From positions 186,001 to 250,000 of the forward strand of contig JAIOKI010000002.1 in the NCBI GenBank assembly GCA_028335825.1: 64,000 bases of DNA, read 5' to 3'. The translations under genes and the position numbers were made by a program. Shown piece by piece: positions 19,360-26,980 of this stretch. This DNA is from Nosema muscidifuracis. Its lineage: Eukaryota > Microsporidia > Nosematidae. How positions within the stretch are numbered: position 1 is the stretch's first letter; every line of letters starts with the position of its first letter. The notes beneath the pieces are model-generated. The model was given only the letters and a program-made list of their open reading frames with translations, did no database searches and was not told the origin of the DNA.

Positions 19360-20301
19360 ATGCTAAATAAATATCAAATTTTTGATTTTGTATCAATATT
19401 AGTAGAATTCTATCTTGGTTATTACTTATACAAAGATAACAAAAAGCATTTAACATTAGAGCTTATCTTTACTATAGATTTTTATGACACACTTGTTGAT
19501 ATTTTGAAAATGATTGTAGTAGGTTTTTCTTCAATATTTTTCATGATTTTTATGTATTTATGCTATTCGAAATTATTTATAGTATTAATTTTTATATCAA
19601 TTTTATGCATTTCCTATTTTAATATATTTTATATTTTTCTCCTTGGGTGCTATTTATTTTACGATGATGAATATTGTGGAGATTTTCGTTTTATGAATTT
19701 AATTCTTTCGAAATTCTTTATTCTTCTTTATTATTCTATTTATAATATTTTGAATCTATTTATATCAATTACTGTCTTAGAATTGGTCCTTAATATAAAT
19801 TACAAAGGATTCAAATTATTAGTCTTTATATTTATGAATATTTTGATGGCTTTTAATTCTATTAAGATGATTTCTGTAAATGTTATTTTATTATTATTCA
19901 AACCTGATATCGGATATCTAGAAAATATCCTTATAAGAATAACAAGTAAAGGAAGTACAGTTATGGCATCATTAATGAAACCTCTATCTTTTTTATATAT
20001 TTCCCCAGAATTAGAGAATTACATAGTCATGTATTCTATAATGAATAATACCTCATACTATGAATCAGTAAATAATTTAAAAAAAATAAAAATAAGGTAT
20101 AAGATCAATATAAGGTGGATATTTTATCCTTATACTGCTGTTATAATTTATATAGTGGATAATTTTTTAAAATTGAAGTTTTTTGGAGATTATGAAAAAT
20201 TTCTCTTCTTTTTAGATTTACACATGTTTTATATAGAGATCTATTATAGTATTATATCATATTATAATTTATTAGATAGTATTGAGGAAGAAAAAGTTTA
20301 A
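19360..20301 (+). CDS. Multi-pass membrane protein, possibly SLC44/Pns1-like
   Basis: A 313-residue polytopic protein starting at the ATG at 19360 (ATCCCTTTTATG). Six to seven hydrophobic helices cover most of its length (near 5-20, 45-65, 70-100, 120-145, 155-180 and 250-300). The segment ITSKGSTVMASLMKPLSFLY followed by ENYIVMYSIMNNTSYYESVN loosely resembles the GS-x(3)-GSL and NAYI-x(2)-AI-x-G-x-FC-x-SAK region of choline-transporter-like (SLC44) proteins. That would suggest a transporter of choline or related lipid precursors. The match is weak, the protein is shorter than typical members, and hypothetical membrane protein is the safe label. Confidence 0.72.
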   Translation: MLNKYQIFDFVSILVEFYLGYYLYKDNKKHLTLELIFTIDFYDTLVDILKMIVVGFSSIFFMIFMYLCYSKLFIVLIFISILCISYFNIFYIFLLGCYLFYDDEYCGDFRFMNLILSKFFILLYYSIYNILNLFISITVLELVLNINYKGFKLLVFIFMNILMAFNSIKMISVNVILLLFKPDIGYLENILIRITSKGSTVMASLMKPLSFLYISPELENYIVMYSIMNNTSYYESVNNLKKIKIRYKINIRWIFYPYTAVIIYIVDNFLKLKFFGDYEKFLFFLDLHMFYIEIYYSIISYYNLLDSIEEEKV

Positions 20302-20382
20302 TTATAAAACAACTTTGTTTAAATTGCAACAAATGATTTTTAATTAAATTAAAATTTTAATCAATAAATTTTTTTATCAGAT

Positions 20383-21087
20383 TTATTCTTCTTCTTCATT
20401 TTCACAAGATTCAGAAATAGCCTTTTCAACTTTTTTATTTTTTTTCTTAACATTTTTCTTCTTATAATCTGGTATATGTCGTTTCCAATCTTCATTTTCC
20501 ATATCCTTCTCTTCTTCTAATTTGTTCTTCACGATTAATTTCTTTAATTCGTATATTGGATGTTTGTTATTACTCATACAATCTACTACTATTTGTTTTA
20601 CTATACTAAGACCATCATAAGATCCAACTACTCCAATATTCTTACCTGTAATTATAATATTACATTTACTAATCATTTTAAGAGCTTTAAGTACCATACT
20701 ATTTTTACCTATGAGTCTATCTCTTCTTTTAATAAATACTTTCTCACTTTTTACCATTTTTCTAATATCAATAATTTCTCCACTATATTCATCTTCAAGA
20801 ACTTTCATTGCTATTTCTACTTCAACATTTTTAGAGACAAGTCGAATAAAATCGCAAGCTTTTATAAAAATAAAGGGGTCACGTGTCTTTTTATTGGTAG
20901 AGATTTCTATACTTCTTTCATTCATATCTATATTACAAGATATCTTTTTATTTTCCAAAGCTTTAATTATATACTTACTAACTTGTTCTATATATTTCTC
21001 TCTATACTTAGGGAAATATACAAGAAGAGTGCTTGTTTCTGAAAATTGATATTTGAAATCTTTTTCATCGAATTTAACTTCTTCCAT
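20383..21087 (-). CDS. KRR1: KRR1 small-subunit processome component
   Basis: A nucleolar KH-domain protein needed for 40S ribosome assembly. The start is the ATG at 21087 (CATCCTAATG); the longer frame begins with GTG. The 234 residues follow Krr1 closely: LVYFPKYREKYIEQV near the N-terminus, a first KH-like domain with KTRDPFIFIKACDFIRL, then the second KH domain with VFIKRRDRLIGKNSMVLKAL (GxxG loop IGKN) and VVDCMSNNKHPIYELKKL, then NEDWKRHIPDYKKK. The C-terminus is a short Lys/Glu tail. It is shorter than yeast Krr1 (316) through loss of the long basic tail. Confidence 0.95.
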   Translation of the reverse strand: MEEVKFDEKDFKYQFSETSTLLVYFPKYREKYIEQVSKYIIKALENKKISCNIDMNERSIEISTNKKTRDPFIFIKACDFIRLVSKNVEVEIAMKVLEDEYSGEIIDIRKMVKSEKVFIKRRDRLIGKNSMVLKALKMISKCNIIITGKNIGVVGSYDGLSIVKQIVVDCMSNNKHPIYELKKLIVKNKLEEEKDMENEDWKRHIPDYKKKNVKKKNKKVEKAISESCENEEEE

Positions 21088-21233
21088 TAGGATGAAAAAA
21101 AACCAAAAATTTGACACTTAAAAAATCTATCTTAATTGATGTATACTAAGAAGATATATGTCTTAAAAAGTAATAAATAAACATTTAATTGATAATATAA
21201 GAATCTATTCCATCTATTTTATAACCCGCCATA

Positions 21234-21347
21234 CTAATTAAAATCATATTTCTTAGTTAAAGTTAGTTGTACAAAAAAGTTTACTATAGTAACAGCAATA
21301 ACAATAAGTGAAAAATAAGTACATCTATTAAATTCGTGTTTGTTCAT
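21234..21347 (-). CDS. Micro-gene: 37-residue single-pass membrane peptide
   Basis: A very short open frame with the full local start signature: AAAATCACCCTATG, with the CCC motif three bases from the ATG. The peptide begins MNKHEFNRCTYF, continues with one hydrophobic helix at about 12-30 (SLIVIAVTIVNFFVQLTL) and ends with the polar tail TKKYDFN. The composition is unlike the AT repeats around it. It lies between KRR1 and a repeat-filled spacer. Size and topology suit tail- or signal-anchored micro-subunits such as Ost4 or Sec61-gamma. The EF...FFVQL spacing recalls the latter, but the invariant PIN segment is missing, so no identity is claimed. Confidence 0.6.
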   Translation of the reverse strand: MNKHEFNRCTYFSLIVIAVTIVNFFVQLTLTKKYDFN

Positions 21348-21857
21348 AGGGTGATTTTAATTTTTTTTTAAATAAACATGGTTTGATTTTAATTTAAATT
21401 ACAAGTTTTTGACAGGTAAACAAAATATATTTAGTCATAAAATTATTCAGACAAAACTCATTGAGTTGTAAATAAATTATTTTGACAAAACTCATTGAGT
21501 TATAAATAAATTATTTTGATAAATCTCATTAAGTTATGATAAAAATATTTTACAAATCATATTAAATTGTAAATAAATTATTTAGACAAAACTCATTGAG
21601 TTATAAATAAATTGTTTGACAAATTATATTAGGTTGTAATAAAATTATTTTGATAAAACTCATTGAGTTGTGATAAAATTATTTTGACAAATATCATTAT
21701 GTTGTAAATAAATTATTCATACAAATTTTATTAAGTTGTAATAAAATTTTAAAACACGTCAACAAAAAAACATAAAATTAAAAAATAATTTCGATTAATT
21801 TATAATCGTAAACCTAATTTGACAATAACAAAATAAATGAGTTTATTTTGTTATAAA
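21348..21857. repeat. About 35-bp degenerate tandem repeat array
   Basis: At about 21416-21760 some nine imperfect copies of a unit of about 35 bases occur, with the core ACAAAACTCATTGAGTTGTA followed by ATAAATTATTTTG. Copies diverge mainly in the CTCATTGAG part. The remainder next to the orphan gene's stop is unremarkable. Confidence 0.75.
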
Positions 21858-22598
21858 TTAATTTATGACATTATTTTTATTTTTCATAGATTTCTTCATT
21901 TTCTTAAACAATCTACTATCTTTAAATCCATTGATCTTACAAATCAGATCAGCTCCAATTTCACAATCAATAATCTCAAACATATAATCAGATTTTTTGA
22001 GTCTAGGAGTTTTCTTACAGAAATATCTTATTAGAGTTTTAAATTTATATTTATTGACAGATTTCAAAAAATTATTAATTTTTTCTTCATTCCCAATTTT
22101 CAATCTCAAACAGTCAGTTATAATTTTTATTTCAGATTGACTCAAATCTTTTAAGATATTTTTATTATTAGATTTGATGATATTTGGACAGAACAATTTA
22201 TCAATAACTTTGTACTTGTACTTGCATTTACTCTTCAGAACATAAAAAATTACAATATCATCATCAATAAAAAATTTATAAAATATCTTCACAAATTTCA
22301 GTGTTAATTTTGTAACATCAGGATCATTCTGGTAAAACATCCTGATTATTTTTAAATTATCAAAATTAATAATCTTATGATGAATATCTTTAAATATAAT
22401 TATACAAATATCTTTTATGTATTTGTTTTTTGTTAAAAAAACTTCAAGTATTTTATTAAATACTCCATTTATTACATCTTGATCATTAGATTTTCTTATA
22501 AGCTTATGCAAAGCTATTAATTTTATTTTTGTGCATGAATAAGTGTCATTAGGTAAGAAATCTATTTTAGAAAGAAGAATTATATTTTTAGTTGACAT
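21858..22598 (-). CDS. Hypothetical protein with duplicated 5' region
   Basis: A 246-residue, Lys/Ile/Asn-rich, mostly helical protein that I do not recognise; no membrane segment or motif is evident, and the last 15 residues are basic (KKMKKSMKNKNN). The start is the ATG at 22598, preceded by ATACCCCATA; an in-frame extension upstream has no ATG. A 68-bp tandem duplication begins inside codons 1-10 and covers the start and its CCCC motif (see the repeat at 22570). It is divergent from the TFIIF-beta gene, with only 126 bases between the two start codons. Confidence 0.78.
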   Translation of the reverse strand: MSTKNIILLSKIDFLPNDTYSCTKIKLIALHKLIRKSNDQDVINGVFNKILEVFLTKNKYIKDICIIIFKDIHHKIINFDNLKIIRMFYQNDPDVTKLTLKFVKIFYKFFIDDDIVIFYVLKSKCKYKYKVIDKLFCPNIIKSNNKNILKDLSQSEIKIITDCLRLKIGNEEKINNFLKSVNKYKFKTLIRYFCKKTPRLKKSDYMFEIIDCEIGADLICKINGFKDSRLFKKMKKSMKNKNNVIN

Positions 22599-22705
22599 TA
22601 TGGGGTATAATGAAAAATTAATAGACAAAATATTTTTGAAAGAAGAATTATATTTTTAGTTGAAATTGTGGGGTATAATGAAAAATTAATAGACAAAATA
22701 TTTTT
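22570..22705. repeat. 68-bp tandem duplication over a gene start
   Basis: Copy 1 is 22570-22637 and copy 2 is 22638-22705, with two visible mismatches and a few bases of a third copy. Copy 1 includes the first codons, ATG and CCCC motif of the minus-strand orphan. In copy 2 the CCCCATAATG equivalent reads CCCCACAATT, so the motif is kept but the start codon is lost. Confidence 0.9.
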
Positions 22706-22724
22706 GAAAGTCTTGCCCTTGATC

Positions 22725-23390
22725 ATGGAAATAGATACAAAAAATAAGAACAAAAAAGTTGGCATAACAAAGATGCCAAAATTTCTTGGAACATATATAC
22801 AAAACTTAAATGGAAAACGTGATTTAGGTGAAGTAGTATTCCACGATGATGGTAGAATTCAATTAAAAATAAATCAGACACTTAACTATTTGGAAAAATT
22901 ACCTATAGAATATAATCTTAAGAAAGTAGATAGAACACAATCTAATATGTATGTTTTAACTAGTACCCCAGATTTTTCAGCAATTGAAGGGGAAATTGAT
23001 AGTGAATTTATAATCACACCTGTCATTAACAAAAGATACATAGATTTCAAAAAGAATGTCTCAAAACGTTCAGTTAATAGCACTGAGATTATTGATTCAA
23101 TGAATGAAGGTGTTAGAGCTGAGAAAATGGGTTCATTACGTGAGATGGAGTTTTTGGCAAGAAAGAGGAAACAAATGCTTATTGATAAAAAGAGGGAGAG
23201 ACTTGATAAAGATGAAGTGATGAATATTATTTTTAATGCATTCGAAAAATATGAAAGTTGGACTGTACGAGATTTGGCAGATTTTACTGGTCAACCTACT
23301 GCCTTTATACAAGAAATAGTTAATGAGATATGTGATGCTGATAAAAAAGAACATAAAAGTATTTATACATTGAAAGATGAGTACAAATAA
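22725..23390 (+). CDS. TFG2: TFIIF beta subunit (RAP30/Tfg2)
   Basis: The small subunit of the general transcription factor TFIIF, which accompanies RNA polymerase II into the preinitiation complex. The start is the ATG at 22725 after TTGCCCTTGATC; upstream in-frame codons lack an ATG. The 221 residues show an N-terminal dimerisation barrel (ITKMPKFLGTYIQNL, then GRIQLKINQTL), a central linker and a C-terminal winged helix (DEVMNIIFNAFEKYESWTVR, then LADFTGQPTAFIQEIVNEIC), ending YTLKDEYK, which matches the WELKPEY-type end of RAP30. It is divergent from an orphan gene and convergent with the PTRHD1-like gene. Confidence 0.94.
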   Translation: MEIDTKNKNKKVGITKMPKFLGTYIQNLNGKRDLGEVVFHDDGRIQLKINQTLNYLEKLPIEYNLKKVDRTQSNMYVLTSTPDFSAIEGEIDSEFIITPVINKRYIDFKKNVSKRSVNSTEIIDSMNEGVRAEKMGSLREMEFLARKRKQMLIDKKRERLDKDEVMNIIFNAFEKYESWTVRDLADFTGQPTAFIQEIVNEICDADKKEHKSIYTLKDEYK

Positions 23391-23417
23391 ATGTAAACAA
23401 ATAAAATTTTTGATTTT

Positions 23418-23756
23418 CTAATATAATTTAAATTTCTTAATAAAATCCATGTAATGACTCAATGCTTCAATTTTATATGGTCTTAATGCGATACAAGTCA
23501 CAATATTTTCAGGCTGTTCAGTCCATTTCACTAAGTCAAGCTCCATTAAGCTGTTTGAAATATTGTCAATATCTTCATATTTAATCTTTAAGACCACTGT
23601 AGTCATATTATCAATATCACTTAGATATTCTTGAGTATCTACTTTATTCTTATATAAATGTATAGCTTTGATAGAAGCATGACATGCTTGGGCTATAAGA
23701 GAACCTTTCTTTATAGATTTAATATCGGAAACTACAAAGATATACTGAATTATCAT
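23418..23756 (-). CDS. Peptidyl-tRNA hydrolase 2 family protein (PTRHD1-like)
   Basis: A 112-residue protein of the PTH2 fold, which releases tRNA from peptidyl-tRNA, or a PTRHD1 relative of uncertain substrate. The start is the ATG at 23756 (TATCCTTGTAATG); a longer frame would begin with GTG inside the tRNA-Thr gene. Seen: SLIAQACHASIKAIHLYK (the GxxxAQ(C/A)xHAS helix), MTTVVLKIKYEDID, and WTEQPENIVTCIALRPYK, matching the EQPENIPTCLALKP signature of PTRHD1. The C-terminus FIKKFKLY also fits. The catalytic Lys/Asp pattern of true Pth2 is only partly visible. It is convergent with TFG2 and immediately downstream of tRNA-Thr. Confidence 0.88.
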   Translation of the reverse strand: MIIQYIFVVSDIKSIKKGSLIAQACHASIKAIHLYKNKVDTQEYLSDIDNMTTVVLKIKYEDIDNISNSLMELDLVKWTEQPENIVTCIALRPYKIEALSHYMDFIKKFKLY

Positions 23757-23808
23757 TACAAGGATAAAAAACTTAGAAAAATATTCTAAAGATAATAACA
23801 ATTTTACC

Positions 23809-23813
23809 AAAAA
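23809..23813 (-). terminator. Pol III T-run terminator of tRNA-Thr
   Basis: Five A residues on the + strand one base beyond the tRNA-Thr 3' end form a T5 terminator in the transcript direction. It lies 53 bases before the PTRHD1-like start codon on the same strand. Confidence 0.7.
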
Positions 23814-23814
23814 T

Positions 23815-23885
23815 GCCACGACTGGGAATCGAACCCAGGACCTTCAGTTTACAAGACTGACGCTCTACCACTGAGCTACAGTGGC
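23815..23885 (-). tRNA. tRNA-Thr(UGU)
   Basis: The 71-base minus-strand gene reads GCCACTG-TA-GCTC-AGTGGTA-GAGC, then TCAGT-CTTGTAA-ACTGA with anticodon TGT, then the T-arm CTGGG-TTCGATT-CCCAG and TCGTGGC. D-, anticodon and T-arms are perfect. The acceptor stem has a T-C mismatch at pair 6 and a G-U at pair 7, which is unusual but close to the stem base. No intron is present. Confidence 0.95.
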
Positions 23886-23933
23886 TTGAAGAAGATATTC
23901 ACAGAGAATAATATTTATATATGAATAAATGTA

Positions 23934-24083
23934 GAAAATCATTGATTGAATGTAATTTAATACCGTATTGATATAAAAAATCATTGATTGAATGTAATTG
24001 AATATCGCATTGATATAAAAAATCATTGATTGAATGTAATTTAATACCGTATAGATATAAAAAATCATTGATTGAATGTAATT
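23934..24083. repeat. 42-bp tandem repeat upstream of tRNA-Thr
   Basis: About 3.6 copies at an exact 42-base period (anchor ATCATTGATTGAATGTAATT at 23938, 23980, 24022 and 24064). Because 42 is a multiple of three, the array keeps a frame open on the minus strand without being a gene. Confidence 0.9.
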
Positions 24084-24649
24084 ATTTCGAATCACTTTAT
24101 TATAGAAATAAAAATAAATTTATAATGGGTTATTGCCTTAATTTCAAGATTTGTTTTAAAAAAATAATCTAATATTAAATCTTATAAACCATATTCTTGT
24201 AGATAAGGAAATATAGTTGAACTATCTTTGTTTTTGACTTATACATAATAAGGTCTTATCTTCTAAAGTTTTTCAAAATATTTCATGCTCTTTTCGTTGA
24301 TGATAGTTCGATAAAATCTATTGAAATAGAATAAGAATTTAAAACAAAAATTCTAAGATTGAAATTTTTCTATTATTAAATAAATTTTTTTTTAGTGATA
24401 TTATCAATAAGACATTCAAAATTTCTATGTCTTTATTTTGGGATAGATATGAATTCCATCAAAAAAATTAATTGATAATTTTATTGTTAATTTTATTATA
24501 ATCATCAAAATTTATGATTTTATAATTAAACAATGAATATTTTATAAGCTTTACTTATAGAATCATCCTTAAAATTTCCTATCAAAGGAATTTTTCTCTA
24601 TAAATAAATGCTAAATATTTATAAATATTACATTCACTACCCTTATTCA
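24084..24649. other. Spacer without recognised features
   Basis: About 560 bases of AT-rich, mostly non-repetitive sequence. Slightly higher complexity at 24180-24330 (GATAAGGAAATATAGTTGAA, TAAGGTCTTATCTTC) was examined for tRNA or snRNA features without success. The last bases hold the CCC motif of the next gene. Confidence 0.4.
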
Positions 24650-25312
24650 ATGTCCTTTACTAATCAGGATTACACACTTATTTCTTCTACTAGAATACAA
24701 ACTTCTTCTTTTATAAATTTATATGATAAAATCTACACTCATATACATAAAGATAAGTTTATGTATATAATCTTCAATAATACAAGAATCTGCTTAATAA
24801 ATACCATCGATTATTCTCTTCTTCATCTCTATGATGGTATAGACGAAGATATTAAGAAATTAGAATATACAGAATCTTGTTTATACATACTTTGTCAGAA
24901 TAATTCTTTATATAAAACAAATTATACAAATCTTGAGTATAAACTTATTAATACAAATATTAATATGTTTAGTGTAGATAAATATGATAATCTACTCATT
25001 CTAAATTTATCAGGTAATTTAATTTATAATGCTAAAGTATTAGAAGATCTCCAATTTAATATAAATTATATTAAGCTTATAGATACAGAAATATATTTAG
25101 TAAAAGAAAATATATTGACTTATAAAAATGAGTTAATAAATTTATCTAAGTTTTTATTTGGATCAGGTGACTTGATTGTAACTAGAAAAGGAATTTATGA
25201 TATTAATAAGAAAATATTTTATAAAATCAAGAATATTGAAGATGCTAAAAAAGAAAAAGATGAAATTTATTTGAGTAAGGCAGGTAAATATTTTAAATTG
25301 TGTAATAAATAA
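24650..25312 (+). CDS. Hypothetical protein, beta-propeller-like pattern
   Basis: A 220-residue protein of unknown family. The ATG at 24650 is chosen because CTACCCTTATTCAATG precedes it; 14 upstream in-frame residues are dropped. The sequence is an alternation of short hydrophobic strands separated by turns (YIIFNNTRICLINT, CLYILCQNNSLYKTNY, LLILNLSGNLIYNA), the look of a small beta-propeller or WD-type blade series without classical WD dipeptides. No signal peptide or membrane helix is seen. It is co-directional with RPT1, 52 bases upstream of its start. Confidence 0.7.
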   Translation: MSFTNQDYTLISSTRIQTSSFINLYDKIYTHIHKDKFMYIIFNNTRICLINTIDYSLLHLYDGIDEDIKKLEYTESCLYILCQNNSLYKTNYTNLEYKLINTNINMFSVDKYDNLLILNLSGNLIYNAKVLEDLQFNINYIKLIDTEIYLVKENILTYKNELINLSKFLFGSGDLIVTRKGIYDINKKIFYKIKNIEDAKKEKDEIYLSKAGKYFKLCNK

Positions 25313-25364
25313 TCAAATATGAAACTTGTTGTTTTCTTAAAACATTTTAAAAAAAATTACCCTT

Positions 25365-26591
25365 ATGACTTTACAAGAAAGTGAGATTGGACTTATACTA
25401 AGCTATGGTAAAAACTATTATTCAGATCAGATTACTGAAACTGAACAACAAATTAAGAATTCATTTGATGCAATTTCATTGAAACTGGGAACTAGAGAAG
25501 TTGAAACAGGACTTGCTCCACCTAGTGCATGGAATTTACAAGCTGATACTCAGAGAGCTCAAAGAGAGCAAAGTCTTCAAGTAGCTAGAATATGTAAAAT
25601 TATTGAAGGATATCAAGAGCCCAGATATATGATAAATATTAAACAAATGGCTAAATTTGTAGTAGGTAAAGGTAAAAAAGTTGATGGGTTATCAATTCAA
25701 GATGGTATGCGTGTTGGTGTAGATAGAGTAAAATATCAAGTATTACAACCTCTTCCAAGAAAAATTGATGCTAGTGTAACTTTAATGCAAGTTGAAGAAA
25801 GACCTGATGTAACTTATAATGACATAGGAGGATGTAAAGAAGAAATTGAAAAGATTCGTGAAGTAGTTGAGAAACCTTTATTAGAACCAGAAAAATTTAT
25901 AAAATTAGGAATTGATCCTCCTAAAGGAGTACTTTTATATGGACCACCCGGAACAGGAAAAACTTTACTTGCAAGAGCTGTAGCTAATAGAACTGATGCA
26001 TGTTTTATTAGAGTTATTGGATCAGAATTAGTACAAAAATATGTTGGTGAAGGTGCTAGAATGGTAAGAGAGATATTTGATATGGCTAAAACTAGAAAAG
26101 CTTGTATAATTTTTTTTGATGAAGTTGATGCTTTTGGAGGTACTAGATTTGAAGATAGTGGAGATAATGAAGTACAGAGAACTATGTTAGAATTAATTAA
26201 TCAATTAGATGGGTTTGATAGTCGTGGTAATATTAAAGTATTAATGGCTACTAACAGACCTGATACTCTTGATCCTGCTTTATTAAGACCTGGAAGATTA
26301 GATAGAAAAGTTGAATTTTCTTTACCTGATTTAGAAGGCAGAACAGCTATTTTAAAAATACATGCTAAGACTATGAGTGTTGATAAGGATATTAGATATG
26401 AACTTATTGCAAGATTATGTAATAATGCAACTGGTGCAGAATTAAGAAGTGTTTGCACAGAAGCAGGAATGTTTGCAATAAGAGATAGACGAAAAATAGC
26501 TACAGAGAATGATTTTTTAAAAAGTGTTGATAAAGTTATAAAAGGATATGCCAAATTTTCAAGTACACCTAGATATCTTACTTATAATTAA
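25365..26591 (+). CDS. RPT1: 26S proteasome regulatory ATPase RPT1
   Basis: One of the six AAA ATPases of the 19S base that unfold and translocate substrates into the 20S core. The start follows TTACCCTT directly. The 408 residues align along their length with RPT1/PSMC2: [14 protein letters not shown] coiled coil, [11 protein letters not shown], the OB domain ending [13 protein letters not shown], then the AAA module with [19 protein letters not shown], Walker A GPPGTGKT near 193-200, [20 protein letters not shown] pore region, Walker B FFDEVDA near 252, the arginine-finger segment LRPGRLDRK, and C-terminal [11 protein letters not shown]. The RPT1-specific TGLAPP and RYLTYN ends separate it from the other five paralogues. 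Confidence 0.98.
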   Translation: MTLQESEIGLILSYGKNYYSDQITETEQQIKNSFDAISLKLGTREVETGLAPPSAWNLQADTQRAQREQSLQVARICKIIEGYQEPRYMINIKQMAKFVVGKGKKVDGLSIQDGMRVGVDRVKYQVLQPLPRKIDASVTLMQVEERPDVTYNDIGGCKEEIEKIREVVEKPLLEPEKFIKLGIDPPKGVLLYGPPGTGKTLLARAVANRTDACFIRVIGSELVQKYVGEGARMVREIFDMAKTRKACIIFFDEVDAFGGTRFEDSGDNEVQRTMLELINQLDGFDSRGNIKVLMATNRPDTLDPALLRPGRLDRKVEFSLPDLEGRTAILKIHAKTMSVDKDIRYELIARLCNNATGAELRSVCTEAGMFAIRDRRKIATENDFLKSVDKVIKGYAKFSSTPRYLTYN

Positions 26592-26980
26592 ATTTCTTCT
26601 GTAAAAATATCAAATTATTTTCTTATAAAAATTTCTCAATATCAAATTATTTTCTATGTATTTTCTTATAAAAAATTTTCATAGCTTAATGATATCAAAT
26701 TATTTTCTATTAGGTATTTTCTTATAAAAATTTCTTAATGTTATCAAATTATTTTCATTATAAAAATTTCTCAATATCAAATTATTTTCTATTAGGTACT
26801 TTCTTTAAAAATTTCTTAATGTTATCAAATTATTTTCTATCAAATTACTTTCTAAATATCTTAATGATATCAAATTATTTTTATACAAATATTTATTAAG
26901 TTTATGCAAATTAATCTAAATTATATTTTTTTAGCATAAACACATATCTTCCTTTATATTGAAAATTTACCCCTTTCATA
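26592..26980. repeat. Spacer with degenerate repeats after RPT1
   Basis: About seven imperfect copies of ATATCAAATTATTTTCTAT joined by TTTCTTATAAAAATTTCT (unit about 45-60 bases, variable) run from 26605 to 26890. The CCCC motif of the next gene is at its right end. Confidence 0.6.

Noticed and set aside
20560-21042. Long plus-strand frames opposite KRR1
   Set aside because: These are composition-driven antisense shadows of KRR1 with Phe/Tyr/Asn-rich nonsense peptides.
21234-21347. Identification of the micro-gene as Sec61-gamma or Ost4
   Set aside because: The EF...FFVxL spacing is suggestive, but the near-invariant IPINN segment is missing. Most microsporidia are thought to lack N-glycosylation, which makes Ost4 unlikely.
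23757-23819. A longer N-terminus for the PTRHD1-like protein
   Set aside because: It would begin with GTG inside the tRNA-Thr gene, and family similarity begins at the ATG at 23756, which has its own CC motif.
23865-24095. A 76-codon minus-strand frame overlapping the tRNA-Thr gene
   Set aside because: It is a translation of the 42-bp tandem repeat (period divisible by three) and runs into a tRNA gene; no start motif is present.
24180-24330. A possible small RNA in the spacer before the propeller-like orphan
   Set aside because: GATGATAGTTCGAT and nearby sequence were checked for tRNA, snoRNA and U6/U5 features; no consistent stem or motif set was found.
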